A stretch of 64,000 nucleotides of DNA from Brassica napus (GCF_020379485.1 NC_063450.1:50248681-50312680); one strand, 5' to 3'; positions 1 to 15,400 are shown, counted from the first letter of the stretch. Notes: generated from the letters alone by a model not told the origin. Made by a program: numbers and translations.

Positions 1-889
1 TGTAGTGTATTGAGGGGACCATTAACATATATATACACATATAATATGCGTTTTGTCCTAAGCTTTCGAAACCTTTTTGGTAACCCAAACAATGAAAATA
101 TAAAATAAACAAAAACAATGGTCTTTAAAAAAGAACAAGAACGACAAGAACTAGTGTAATAATTAACTAACGCATAACGAGATTATACTAAAGATAATTG
201 AGTTAAAAAAATTGATGATGATGTGATGTCAAAAAATAATCGGTGAGTATAAATGGAGGATTAAAATTTTAGATAGTGATGATTATTCAATAGTACTTCG
301 AAAAATATGAAAACATATGAAAATAATGTGAAGTTAAAAACCATATAAAAGAACACCATTTCTCGAAGTTTTGATGACTATAAAATCTACATAATAGTAG
401 TTCAACAGGTCATAAAGATGCTGCATGTTTCAGCTTTATATGATCCATATTTTCTAGTTCCAAAGCAAATTATATGACAATATTGAGATCTATAAATTTT
501 GAAACATAGAAATAAAAAACTTTTTGAGTCGAAAGAATAAAAACCTAAAATGCAAAAAAGACTCGCAAAGGGATAAGTATCTTCTGGGCCAGCACATAAT
601 TTCTAGGTCACGTCCCTTTCTTTTTCATTGCCTATAGCAAATGAGGACAAGATATGCTAACAAAATCTTCCATAGCATACAAAACATAAGATATCCTAAC
701 TTACGGTAAAACGAAACAACGATTTCACGCGAGGCAGAGAATATAACCCATAAAACATACACTGACTTTGTGTAAGAAGAGGTAAACTAACACACTTAAA
801 AAGAATAAAGATGATCTCATAAGGGATAATATCGTCTGGAGTGTTAAGTTGACAATCAGACTCGAACAAACATAACCGAATCGGGATAA
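1..889. other. AT-rich unassigned sequence left of the satellite array
   Basis: No convincing gene is visible. The only reading frame of note is a 70-codon one on the minus strand (696-908) that runs into the satellite edge and shows no recognisable motif. The sequence is AT-rich without clear tandem structure. The satellite period begins near 890, where the recurring block ending in CAAATCTACAATAGTTCTC first appears. Confidence 0.6.
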
Positions 890-3400
890 AACTTAAAAGA
901 ATACTCATCTATCAACAAAAATTATTGTTATCTTAATTTCAAAGTCATAATTCCAAATCTACAATAGTTCTCTATAGAAATGAAAACTTTCCAAAAAATA
1001 ACCGTTTTTCTAAATATTATTGAAAAACTTTCCAAAGAATTTTTTTGAAAGAATATTCATCTATCAAAACGAATTCTTGTTATTCTTATTTCTAAGTCAC
1101 AATCCCAAATCTACAATAGTTCTCAATAAAAATGAAAATTTTACAAAAAAAGGAGGCATTTTAAAAATTATTTAAAAAATGGAACCTATCGATGAATTTT
1201 TTTGAAAGAATACTCATCTATTAAAAAAAATTCCTGTTATACTAATTTCTAAGTCACAATCCAAAATCTACAATAGTTCTCTAAAGAAATAAAAACTTTC
1301 CAAAAATAGCAGTTTTCGGAAAAATTATTGAAAAAATGCAACGTTTTGGTGAAAAAATATGAAAGAATGCTTATACTCCCTCCGTTTTTTAATATAAGTC
1401 GTTTTAGAATTGTGCACATAGATTAAGAAATCATTAATTTTTTAAATTTTCTAAACAAAAACATCATTAATTATTTACCTAACCACAAATCAACAAATAA
1501 TAAAATAGAAGGTATATTATCATTGGTCATATAACATTAAGTGTTAATAAATTTTACATAGAAAACCGAAAACGTTATATAATTTGGAACATAAAGATTT
1601 ATCTAAAACGACTTATATAAAAAACAGAGGGAGTCTATCAAAAAAAATTCTAGTTATCATAATTTCTAATACACAATCTCAAATCTACAATAGTTCTCTA
1701 TAAAAATGAAAACTTCCGAAAAATAAGAGGTTTTTCAAAAATTATTTAAAAAATGTAACCTATTGAAGAAAAAATCTGAATGAATACTCATCTATTAACA
1801 AAAATTCTTGTTATACTATTCTCTAAGTCACAATCCCAAATCTATAATAGACTTCTATAAAAATGTAAATTTTCCAAAAATAGCAACTTTCGTAAAAATG
1901 ATTTAAAAAAAAACGTAAACTATTGATGAAAAATTCCGAAAGAATATTCATCTATCACCAAAAATTCTTGTTATCCTAATTTCAAAGTCACAATTCCAAA
2001 TCTACAATAGTTCTCTATAGAAATGAAAAATTTCCAAAATAGCAGCTTTTCTAAAAATTATTGAAAAATGTAACCTATAGATAAAAAATTCCGAAAGAAT
2101 ATTCATCTATCAAAACAAATTCTTGTTATCCTTATTTCTAAGTCACAATCCCAAATCTACAAAAATTCTCAATAAAAATGAAAACTTTCCAAAAATTAGA
2201 GGTTTTTTTAAAAAAATATTTAAAAAATGCAACCTATCGATAAAAAATCTGAAAGAACACTCATCTATTAACAAAAAATTCTTGTTATACTAATTTCTAA
2301 GTCACAATCTAAAATCTGCAATAGTTCTCTAAAGAAATAAAAACTTTAAAAAAATAGCAGCTTTCGTAAAAATTATTGAAAAATGTAACCTTTTGATGAA
2401 AAAATCTGAAAGAATACTTTTATATCAACAAAAATTCTAGTTATCCTAATTTCTAATACACAATCCAAAATCTACAATAGTTCTCAATAAAAATGAAAAC
2501 TTCCGAAAAATATGAGGTTTTTGAAAAATTATTTGAAAAGTGGAACCTATTGATGAAAAAATATGAATGAATACTCATTTATTAACAAAAATTCTTGTTA
2601 TACTATTCTCTAAGTCACAATCCCAAATCTACAATAGTCCTCTATAAAAATGAAAACGTTCCAAAAATAGCAGCTTTTGTAAAAATTAATTTGAAAAGCA
2701 AACTATTGATGAAAAATTCTGAAAGAATACTCATATATCCTCAAAAATTATTGTTATCGTAATTTCAAAGTTACAATTCAAATCTACAATAATTCTCTAT
2801 AGAAATGAAAACTTTCCAAAAATAGCAGTTTTCTAAAAATTATTGAAAAATGTAACCTATTGATGAAATTCTGAAAGAATATTCCTCTATCAAAACAAAT
2901 TCTTGTTATCCCTATTTCTAAGTAACAATCCCAAATCTCGAAAAGTTCTCATTAAAAATGAAAAATTTCCAAAAATAGGAGGTTTTTTAAAAATTATTTT
3001 AAAAATGCAACTTATCGATGAAAAATTCTGAAAGAATACTCATCTATGAACAAAAAATTCTTGTTATACTAATTTTTAAGTCACAATCTAAAATCTACAA
3101 TAGTTCTCTAAAGAAATATTTTTCTTTCCAAAAATAGCAGTTTTCGTAAAAATTATTGAAAAATGCAACCTTTTGATGAAAAAATCTAAAAGAATACTTA
3201 TGTATCAACGAAAATTCTAGTTATCCTATTTTCTAATACACAATCCCAAATCTACAATAGTTCTCTATAAAAAGGAAAACTTCCAAAAAATAGGCGGTTT
3301 TTCAAAAATTATTTAAAAAATGCAACCTATGGATGAAAAAATCTGATTGAGTACTCATCTATTAAAAAATATTCTTGTTATACTATTCTATAAGTTACAA
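890..3400. repeat. Left edge of array: divergent monomers, ~785-bp pentameric period
   Basis: Monomers here differ more from one another than in the core. The type-A marker (AATACACAATC) occurs near 1670, 2455 and 3235, that is once every five monomers, and a second marker class (CAAAACAAATTCTTGTTATCC) recurs near 2107 and 2890. The related CAAAACGAATTCTTGTTAT near 1060 fits the same spacing once the inserted 258-bp MITE is subtracted. This is a five-monomer higher-order repeat. From about 3235 on, the A marker appears every two monomers, which starts the dimeric core. Confidence 0.75.
1376..1633. mobile_element. Stowaway-like MITE (Tc1/mariner type) inside the satellite
   Basis: A 258-bp AT-rich block with no coding capacity interrupts the satellite. 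It begins CTCCCTCCGTTTTTTAATAT and ends with the near reverse complement (TTATATAAAAAACAGAGGGAG); the matching inner parts read AAGTCGTTTTAGA and TCTAAAACGACTT. The flanks are TA on the left and TC-TA on the right, consistent with a TA target duplication with one change. Satellite resumes at once on both sides. The CTCCCTCCGT terminus is the standard end of plant Stowaway-type elements. Confidence 0.9.
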
Positions 3401-6400
3401 TCTCAAATCTACAATAGTCCTCTATAAAAATGAAAAGTTTTCAAAAATAGCAGCTTTCGTAAAAGTTATTGAAAAAATACAACCTTTTGATGAAAAAATC
3501 TGAAATAATACTTATATATCAACAAAAATTCCAGTTATCCTAATTTCAAATACACAATCCCAAATCTACAATGGTTCTCTATAAAAATGAAAACTTCCGA
3601 AAAATAGGAGGTTTTTCAGAAATTATTAAAAAATGCAACCTATTGATGAAAAAATCCGAAAGAATACACATCTATTAACAAAAATTCTTGTTATACTATT
3701 CTCTAAGTCACAATCCCAAATCTACAGTAGTCCTCTATAAAAATGAAAACTTTCCAAAAATAGCAGCTTTCGTAAAAATCATTAAAAAAAAAACAACTTT
3801 TTGATGAAAAAATCTGAAAGAATACTTATATATCAACAAAAAATTCTAGTTATCCTAATTTCCAATACACAATCCCAAATCTACAATAGTTATCAATAAA
3901 AACAAAAACTTCCAAAAAATAGGAGGTTTTTCAAAAATTATTTAAAATGCAACCTATTGATGAAAAAATCTGAATTAATACACATCTATTAACAAAAATT
4001 CTTGTTATACGTTTCTCTAAGTCACAATCCCAAATCTACAATAGTTCTCTCTAAAAATGAAAACTTTCCAAAAATAGCAGCTTTCGTAAAAATTATTGAA
4101 TGATGAAAAATCTGAAAGAATACTTATGTATCAATAAAAATTCTACTTATCCTAATTTCTAATACACAATCCCAAATCTACAATAGTTCAATATAAAAAT
4201 GAAAACTTCTGAAAAATAGGAGGTTTTTCAAAAATTATTTAAAAAATGCAACCTATTGATGAAAAAATCTTAATTAATACACATATATTAACAAAAATTC
4301 TTGTTATACTATTCTCTAAGTCACAATCCCAAATCTACAATAGTCCTCTATAAAAATGAAAACTTTCCAAAAATAGCAGCTTCTGTAAAAATTATTGAAT
4401 GATGAAAAAATCTGAAATGATACTTATATATCAATAAAAATTCTAGTTATCCTAATTTTTAATACAGAATCCCAAATCTAAAATAGTTCTATATAAAATG
4501 AAAACTTCCGAAAAATAGAAGGTTTTTCAAAAATTATTTAAAAAATGCAACCTTTTGATGAAAAAATCTGAAAGAATACTCATCTATTAACAAAAATTCT
4601 TGTTATACTATTCTTTAAGTCACAATCCCAAATATACAGTAGTCCTCAATAAAAATGAAAACTTTTCAAAAAATAGCAGCTTTCGTAAAAATCATTAAAA
4701 AAAACAACCTTTTGATGAAAAAATCTGAAAGAATACTTGTATATAAACAAAAAATTCTAGTTATCCTAATTTCTAATACACAATCCCAAATCTACAATAG
4801 TTGTCTATAAAAACGAAAACTTCCGAAAAATAGGAGGTTTTTCAAAAATTATTTAAAAAATGCAACCTATTGATGAAAAAATCTGAATTAATACTCATCT
4901 ATTAACAAAAATTCTTGTTATATTAATCTCTAAGTCACAATCCCAAATCTACAGTAGTCCTCTGTAAAAATGAAAACTTTCCAAAAATATCAGCTTTCGT
5001 AAAAATCATTAAAAAACAACCTTTTGATGAAAAAATCTGAAAGAATACTTATATATCAACAAAAAATTCTAGTTATCCTAATTTCTAATACACAATCCCA
5101 AATCTACAATAGTTCTCTATAAAAACGAAAACTTCCAAAAAATAAGAGGTTTTTCAAAATTATTTAAAAAATGCAACCTATTGATGAAAAAATCTGAATT
5201 AATACTCATCTATTAACAAAAATTCTTGTTATATTAATCTCTAAGTCACAATCCCAAATCTACTGTAGTCCTCTGTAAAAATGAAAACTTTCCAAAAATA
5301 TCAGCTTTCGTAAAAATCATTAAAAAACAACCTTTTGATGAAAAAATCTGAAAGAATACTTATATATCAACAAAAAATTCTAGTTATCCTAATTTCTAAT
5401 ACACAATCCCAAATCTACAATAGTTCTCTATAAAAACGAAAACTTCCAAAAAATAAGAGGTTTTTCAAAAATTATTTAAAAAATGCAACCTATTGATGAA
5501 AAAATCTGAAAGAATACTCATCTATTAAGAAAAATTCTTGTTATACTGTTCTCTAAGTCATAATCTCAAGTCTACAGTAGTGCTCTGTAAAAATGAAAAC
5601 TTTCTAAAAATGGCAGCTTTCGTAAAAATCATTAAAAAAACAACCTTTTGATGAAAAAATATGAAAGAATACTTATATATCAACAAAAAATTCTAGTTAT
5701 CCTAATTTCTAATACACAATCCCAAATCTACAATAGTTGTCTATAAAAACGAAAACTTCCAAAAAATAAGAGGTTTTTCAAAAATTATTTAAAAAATGCA
5801 ACCTATTGATGAAAAAATCTGAATTAATACTCATCTATTAACAAAAATTCTTGTTATATTAATCTCTAAGTCACAATTCCAAATCTACAATAGTCCTCTA
5901 TAAAAATGAAAACTTTCCAAAAATAGCAGCTTCCGTAAAAATTATTGAATGATGAAAAAATCTGAAAGGATACTGATATAACAATAAAAATTCTAGTTAT
6001 CCTAATTTTTAATACACAATCCCAAATCTAAAATAGTTCTATATAAAATGAAAACTTCCGAAAATAGGAGGTTTTTAAAAAATTATTTAAAAACGTAATC
6101 TATTGATGAAAAAATCTGAAAGAATACTCATCTATTAACAAATTTTTTTTTATACTATTCTCTAAGTCACAATCCCAAATCTACAATAGTCCTCTATAAA
6201 AATGAAAACTTTCCAAAAATAGCAGCTTCCGTAAAAATTATTGAATGATGAAAAAATCTGAAAGGATACTTATATATCAATAAAAATTCTAGTTATCCTA
6301 ATTTTTATTACACAATCCCAAATTTAAAATAGTTCTATATAAAATGAAAACTTCCGAAAAATAGGAGGTTTTTCAAAAATTATTTAAAAATGTAACCTAT

Positions 6401-9400
6401 TGATGAAAAAATCTGAAAGAATACTCATCTATTAACAAAATTTTTTTTATACTATTCTCTAAGTCACAATACCAAATCTACAATAGTCCTCTATAAAAAT
6501 GAAAACTTTCCAAAAATAGCAGCTTCCGTAAAAATCATTTAAAAAAACAACCTTTTGATGAAAAAATCTGAAAGAATACTTATATATCAACAAAAAATTC
6601 TAGTTATCCTAATTTCTAATACACAATCCCAAATCTACAATAGTTCTCTATAAAAACGAAAACTTCCGAAAAATAAGAGGTTTTTCAAAAATTATTTAAA
6701 AAATGCAACCTATTGATGAAAAAATCTGAATTAATACTCATCTATTAACAAAAATTCTTGTTATATTAATCTCTAAGTCACAATCCCAAATCTACAGTAG
6801 TCCTCTGTAAAAATGAAAACTTTCCAAAAATATCAGCTTTCGTAAAAATCATTAAAAAACAACCTTTTGATGAAAAAATCTGAAAGAATACTTATATATC
6901 AACAAAAAATTCTAGTTATCCTAATTTCTAATACACAATCCCAAATCTACAATAGTTCTCTATAAAAACGAAAACTTCCAAAAAATAAGAGGTTTTTCAA
7001 AAATTATTTAAAAAATGCAACCTATTGATGAAAAAATCTGAAAGAATACTCATCTATTAAGAAAAATTCTTGTTATACTGTTCTCTAAGTCATAATCTCA
7101 AGTCTACAGTAGTGCTCTGTAAAAATGAAAACTTTCTAAAAATGGCAGCTTTCGTAAAATCATTAAAAAAAACAACCTTTTGATGAAAAAATATGAAAGA
7201 ATACTTATATATCAACAAAAAATTATAGTTATCCTAATTTCTAATACACAATCCCAAATCTACAATAGTTCTGTATAAAAACGAAAACTTCCAAAAAATA
7301 AGAGGTTTTTCAAAAATTATTTAAAAAATGCAACCTATTGATGAAAAAATCTGAAAGAATACTCATCTATTAACAAAAATTCTTGTTATACTGTTTTCTA
7401 AGTCACAATCTCAAATCTACAGTAGTGCTCTGTAAAAATGAAAACTTTCTAAAAATGGCAGCTTTCGTAAAAATCATTAAAAAAACAACCTTTTGATGAA
7501 AAAATATGAAAGAATACTTATATATCAACAAAAAATTCTAGTTATCCTAATTTCTAATACACAATCCCAAATCTACAATAGTTGTCTATAAAAACGAAAA
7601 CTTCCAAAAAATAAGAGGTTTTTCAAAAATTATTTAAAAAATGCAACCTATTGATGAAAAAATCTGAATTAATACTCATCTATTAACAAAAATTCTTGTT
7701 ATATTAATCTCTAAGTCACAATTCCAAATCTACAATAGTCCTCTATAAAAATGAAAACTTTCCAAAAATAGCAGCTTCCGTAAAAATTATTGAATGATGA
7801 AAAAATCTGAAAGGATACTGATATAACAATAAAAATTCTAGTTATCCTAATTTTTAATACACAATCCCAAATCTAAAATAGTTCTATATAAAATGAAAAC
7901 TTCCGAAAATAGGAGGTTTTTAAAAAATTATTTAAAAACGTAATCTATTGATGAAAAAATCTGAAAGAATACTCATCTATTAACAAATTTTTTTTTATAC
8001 TATTCTCTAAGTCACAATCCCAAATCTACAATAGTCCTCTATAAAAATGAAAACTTTCCAAAAATAGCAGCTTCCGTAAAAATTATTGAATGATGAAAAA
8101 ATCTGAAAGGATACTTATATATCAATAAAAATTCTAGTTATCCTAATTTTTATTACACAATCCCAAATTTAAAATAGTTCTATATAAAATGAAAACTTCC
8201 GAAAAATAGGAGGTTTTTCAAAAATTATTTAAAAATGTAACCTATTGATGAAAAAATCTGAAAGAATACTCATCTATTAACAAAATTTTTTTATACTATT
8301 CTCTAAGTCACAATCCCAAATCTACAATAGTCCTCTATAAAAATGAAAACTTTCCAAAAATAGCAGCTTCCGTAAAAATCATTTAAAAAAACAACCTTTT
8401 GATGAAAAAATCTGAAAGAATACTTATATATCAACAAAAAATTCTAGTTATCCTAATTTCTAATACACAATCCCAAATCTACAATAGTTCTCTATAAAAA
8501 TGAAAACTTCCGAAAAATAAGAGGTTTTTCAAAAATTATTTAAAAAATGCAACCTATTGATGAAAAAATCTGAAAGAATACTCATCTATTAAGAAAAATT
8601 CTTGTTATACTGTTCTCTAAGTCACAATCTCAAATCTACAGTAGTGCTCTGTAAAAATGAAAACTTTCTAAAAATGGCAGCTTTCGTAAAAATCATTTAG
8701 AAAAACAACCTTTTGATGAAAAAATCTGAAAAAATACTTATATATCAACAAAAAATTCTAGTTATCCTAATTTCTAATACACAATCCCAAATCTACAATA
8801 GTTGTCTATAAAATTGAAAACTTCCGAAAAATAAGAGGTTTTTCAAAAATTATTTAAAAAATGCAACCTATTGATGAAAAAATCTGAAAGAATACTCATC
8901 TATTAACAAAAATTCTTGTTATACTGTTCTCTAAGTCACAATCTCAAATCTACAGTAGTGCTCTGTAAAAATGAAAACTTTCTAAAAATGGCAGCTTTCG
9001 TAAAAATCATTAAAAAAAACAACCTTTTGATGAAAAAATATGAAAGAATACTTATATATCAACAAAAAATTATAGTTATCCTAATTTCTAATACACAATC
9101 TCAAATCTACAATAGTTCTATATAAAAATGAAAACTTCCGAAAAATAGAAGGTTTTTCAAAAATTATTTAAAAAATGCAACCTTTTGATGAAAAAATCTG
9201 AAAGAATACTCATCTATTAACAAAAATTCTTGTTATACTATTCTCTAAGTCACAATCCCAAATCTACAGTAGTTCTATATAAAAATGAAAACTTTCCAAA
9301 AATAGCAGCTTTCGTAAAAATCATTAAAAAAAACAACCTTTTGATGAAAAAATCAGAAAGAATACTTATATATCAACAAAGAATTCTAGTTATCCTAATT

Positions 9401-12400
9401 TCTAATACACAATCCCAATTCTACAATAGTTCTCTATAAAAACGAAAACTTCCAAAAAATAGGAAGTTTTTCAAAAATTATTTAAAAAAATGCAACCTAT
9501 TGATGAAAAAATCTTAATTAATACACATCTATTAAAAAAATTCTTGTTATACTATTCTCTAAGTCACAATCCCAAATCTACAATAGTCCTCTATAAAAAT
9601 GAAAACTTTCCAAAAATAGCAGCTTTCGTAAAAATTATTTTTAAAAAATAACCTTTTGATGAAAAAATATGAAAGAAATCTTACATATCAACAAAAATTC
9701 TTGTTATCCTAATTTCTAATACACAATCCCAAATCTACAATAGTTCTATATAAAAATGAAAACTTCCGAAAAATAGGAGTTTTTTCAAATATTATTTAAA
9801 AATGCAACCTTTTGATGAAAAAATCTGAAAGAATAATCATCTATTAACAAAAATTCTTGTTATACTATTCTCTAAGTCAAAATCCCAAATCTACAATAGT
9901 CCTCTGTAAAAATGAAAACTTTCCAAAAATAGCAGCTTTCGCAAAATTTATTGAAAAAATACAACTTTTTGATGAAAAAATATGAAAGAATACTTATATA
10001 TCAATAAAAATTCTAGTTATCCTAATTTCTAATACACAATCCCAAATCTAAAATAGTTCTATATAAAAATGAAAACTTCCAAAAAATAGGAGGTTTTTCA
10101 AAAATTATTTAAAAATGCAACCTATTGATGAAAAAAATCTGAAAGAATACTCATCTATTAACATAAATTCTTGTTATACTATTCTCTAAGTCACAATCCC
10201 AAATCAACAGTAGTCCTCTATAAAAATGAAAACTTTCCAAAAATAGCAGCTTTCGTAAAAATCATTAAAAAAACAACCTTTTGATGAAAAAATCTGAAAG
10301 AATACTTATATATCAACAAAAAATTCTAGTTATCCTAATTTCTAATACACAATCCCAAATCTACAATAGTTCTCTATAAAAACGAAAACTTCCAAAAAAT
10401 AAGAGGTTTTTCAAAAATTATTTAAAAAATGCAACCTATTGATGAAAAAATGTGAAAGAATACTCATCTATTAACATAAATTCTTGTTATACTATTTTCT
10501 AAGTCACAATCTCAAATCTACAGTAGTCCTCTATAAAAATGAAAACTTTTCAAAAATAGCAGCTTTCGTAAAAATCATTAAAAAAACAACCTTTTGATGA
10601 AAAAATCTGAAATAATACTTATATATCAACAAAAAATTCTAGTTATCTTAATTTCTAATACACAATCCCAAATCTACAATAGGTTTCTATAAAACGAAAA
10701 CTTCCGAAAAATAGGAGGTTTTTCAAAAATTATTTAAAAAATGCAACCTATTGATGTAAAAATCTGAAAGAATACTCATCTATTAACAAAAATTCTTTTT
10801 ATATTAATCTCTAAGTCACAATCCCAAATCTACAGTAGTCCTCTATAAAAATGAAAACTTTTCAAAAATATCAGCTTTCGTAAAAATCATTAAAAAACAA
10901 CCTTTTGATGAAAAAATCTGAAAGAATACTTATATATCAACAAAAAATTCTAGTTATCCTAATTTCTAATACACAATCCCAAATCTACAATAGTTGTCTA
11001 TAAAAACGAAAACTTCCGAAAAATAAGAGGTTTTTCAAAAATTATTTAAAAAATGCAACCTATTGATGAAAAAATCTGAAAGAATACTCATCTATTAACA
11101 AAAATTCTTGTTATACTGTTCTCTAAGTCACAATCTCAAATCTACAGTAGTGCTCTGTAAAAATGAAAACTTTCTAAAAAGGGCAGCTTTCGTAAAAATC
11201 ATTAAAAAAAACAACCTTTTGATGAAAAAATATGAAAGAATACTTATATATCAACAAAAAATTATATTTATCCTAATTTCTAATACACAATCTCAAATCT
11301 ACAATAGTTCTATATAAAAATGAAAACTTCCGAAAAATAGAAGGTTTTTCAAAAATTATTTAAAAAATGCAACCTTTTGATGAAAAAATCTGAAAGAATA
11401 CTCATCTATTAACAAAAATTCTTGTTATACTGTTCTCTAAGTCACAATCCCAAATCTACAGTAGTTCTCTATAAAAATGAAAACTTTCCAAAAATAGCAG
11501 CTTTCGTAAAAATCATTAAAAAAAACAACCTTTTGATGAAAAAATCTGAAAGAATACTTATATATCAACAAAGAATTCTAGTTATCCTAATTTCTAATAC
11601 ACAATCCCAATTCTACAATAGTTCTCTATAAAAACGAAAACTTCCAAAAAATAGGAGGTTTTTCAAAAATTATTTAAAAAATGCAACCTATTGATGAAAA
11701 AATCTGAATTAATACACATCTATTAAAAAATTCTTGTTATACTATTCTCTAAGTCACAATCCCAAATCTACAATAGTCCTCTATAAAAATGAAAACTTTC
11801 CAAAAATAGCAGCTTTCGTAAAAATTATTTTAAAAAAATGACCTTTTGATGAAAAAATATGAAAGAAATCTTACATATCAACAAAATTTTTTGTTATCCT
11901 AATTTCTAATACACAATCCCAAATCTACAATAGTTCTATATAAAAATGAAAACTTCCAAAAAATAGGAGGTTTTTCAAAAATTATTTAAAAATGCAACCT
12001 ATTGATGAAAAAAATCTGAAAGAATACTCATCTATTAACATAAATTCTTGTTATACTATTCTCTAAGTCACAATCCCAAATCAACAGTAGTCCTCTATAA
12101 AAATGAAAACTTTCCAAAAATAGCAGCTTTCGTAAAAATCATTAAAAAAAACAACCTTTTGATGAAAAAATCTGAAAGAATACTTATATATCAACAAAAA
12201 ATTCTAGTTATCCTAATTTCTAATACACAATCCCAAATCTACAATAGTTCTCTATAAAAACGAAAACTTCCAAAAAATAAGAGGTTTTTCAAAAATTATT
12301 TTAAAAATGCAACCTATTATTGAAAAAATGTGAAAGAATACTCATCTATTAACATAAATTCTTGTTATACTATTTTCTAAGTCACAATCTCAAATCTACA

Positions 12401-15400
12401 GTAGTCCTCTACAAAAATGAAAACTTTTCAAAAATAGCAGCTTTCGTAAAAATCATTAAAAAAACAACCTTTTGATGAAAAAATCTGAAATAATACTTAT
12501 ATATCAACAAAAAATTCTAGTTATCTTAATTTCTAATACACAATCCGAAATCTACAATAGTTTTCTATAAAACGAAAACTTCCGAAAAATAGGAGGTTTT
12601 TCAAAAATTATTTAAAAAATGCAACCTATTGATGAAAAAATCTGAAAGAATACTCATCTATTAACAAAAATTCTTGTTATATTAATTTCTAAGTCACAAT
12701 CCCAAATCTACAGTAGTCCTCTATAAAAATGAAAACTTTCCAAAAATATCAGCTTTCGTAAAAATCATTAAAAAACAACCTTTTGATGAAAAAATCTGAA
12801 AGAATACTTATATATCAACAAAAAATTCTAGTTATCCTAATTTCTAATACACAATCCCAAATCTACAATAGTTGTCTATAAAAACGAAAACTTCCGAAAA
12901 ATAAGAGGTTTTTCAAAAATTATTTAAAAAATGCAACCTATTGATGAAAAAATCTGAAAGAATACTCATCTATTAACAAAAATTCTTGTTATACTGTTCT
13001 CTAAGTCACAATCTCAAATCTACAGTAGTGCTCTGTAAAAATGAAAACTTTCTAAAAATGGCAGCTTTCGTAAAAATCATTTAAAAAAACAACATTTTGA
13101 TGAAAAAATCTGAAAAAATACTTATATATCAACAAAAAATTCTAGTTATCCTAATTTCTAATACACAATCCCAAATCTACAATAGTTGTCTATAAAAACG
13201 AAAACTTCCGAAAAATAAGAGGTTTTTCAAAAATTATTTAAAAAATGCAACCTATTGATAAAAAAATCTGAAAGAATACTCATCTATTAACAAAAATTCT
13301 TGTTATACTGTTCTCTAAGTCACAATCTCAAATCTACAGTAGTGCTCTGTAAAAATGAAAACTTTCTAAAAATGGCAGCTTTCGTAAAAATCATTAAAAA
13401 AAACAACATTTTGATGAAAAAATATGAAAGAATACTTATATATCAACAAAAAATTATAGTTATCCTAATTTCTAATACACAATCCCAAATCTACAATAGT
13501 TCTATATAAAAATGAAAACTTCCGAAAAATAGAAGGTTTTTCAAAAATTATTTAAAAAATGCAACCTTTTGATGAAAAAATCTGAAAGAATACTCATCTA
13601 TTAACAAAAATTCTTGTTATACTGTTCTCTAAGGCACAATCCCAAATCTACAGTAGTTCTCTATAAAAATGAAAACTTTCCAAAAATAGCAGCTTTCGTA
13701 AAAATCATTAAAAAAAACAACCTTTTGATGAAAAAATCCGAAAGAATACTTATATATCAACAAAGAATTCTAGTTATCCTAATTTCTAATACAAAATCCC
13801 AATTCTACAATAATTCTCTATAAAAACGAAAACTTCCAAAAAATAGGAGGTTTTTCAAAAATTATTTAAAAAAATGCAACCTATTGATGAAGAAATCTGA
13901 AAGAATACTTATATATCAACCAAAAATTCTAGTTATCCTAATTTCTAATACACAATCCCAAATATACAATAGTTATCCTAATTTCTTATATATCAAAAAA
14001 AATTCTAGTTATCCTAATTTCTTATACACAATCCCAAATCTACAATAGTTCTAAAATGAAAACTTCCGAAAAATAGGAGGTTTTTCAAAAATTATTTAAA
14101 TATACTACCTATTGATGAAAAAATCTGAAAGAATACTCATCTATTAACATAAATTCTTGTTATACTATTCTCTAAGTCACAATCCCAAATCTACAGTAGT
14201 GCTCTCTAAAAATGAAAACTTTCCAAAAATGGCAACTTTCGTAAAAATCATTAAAAAAACAACCTTTTGATGAAAAAATCTGAAAGAATACTTATATATC
14301 AACAAAAAATTCTAGTTATCCTAATTTCTAATACACAATCTCAAATCTACAATAGTTCTCTATAAAACGAAAACTTCCGAAAAATAGGAGGTTTTTCAAA
14401 AATTATTTAAAAAATGTAACCTACTGATGAAAAAATCTGAAAGAATACTCATCTATTAACAAAAATTCTTGTTATATTAATCTCTAAGTGACAATCCCAA
14501 ATCTACAATAGTCCTCTATAAAAATGAAAACTTTCCAAAAATAGCAGCTTTCGTAAAAATTATTAAAAAAAACAACCTTTTGATGAAAAAATCTGAAAGA
14601 ATACTTACATTTCAACAAAAATTCTAGTTATCCTAATTTTTAATACACAATCTCAAATCTACAATAGTTCTATATTAAAATGAAAACTTCCTAAAAATAG
14701 GAGGATTTTCAAAAATTATTTAAAAATGCAACCTATTGATGAAAAAATCTGAAAGAATACTCATCTATTAACAAAAATTCTTGTTATACTATTCTCTAAG
14801 TCACAATCCCAAATCTACAGTAGTCCTCTATAAAAATGAAAACTTTTCAAAAAATAGCAGCTTTCGTAAAAATCATTAAAAAAAACAACCTTTTGATGAA
14901 AAAATCTGAAAGAATACTTATATATCAACAAAAAATTCTAGTTATCCTAATTTCTAATACACAATCCCAAATCTACAATAGTCCTCTATAAAAATGAAAA
15001 CTTTCCAAAAATAGTAGCTTTCGTAAAAATTATTGAAAAAATACAACTTTTTAATGAAAAAATCTGAAAGAATACTTATATATCAATAAAAATTCTAGTT
15101 ATCCTAATTTCTAATACACAATCCAAATCTACAATAGTTCTCTATAAAAATGAAAACTTCCGAAAAATAGGAGGTTTTTCAAAAATTATTTAAAGATGTA
15201 ACCTATTGATGAAAAAATCTGAAAGAATACTCATCTATTAACATAAATTCTTGTTATACTATTTTCTAAGTCACAATCTCAAATCAACAGTAGTCCTCTA
15301 TAAAAATGAAAACTTTTCAAAAATAGCAGCTTTCGTAAAAATCATTAAAAAAACAACCTTTTGATGAAAAAATCTGAAATAATACTTATATATCAACAAA

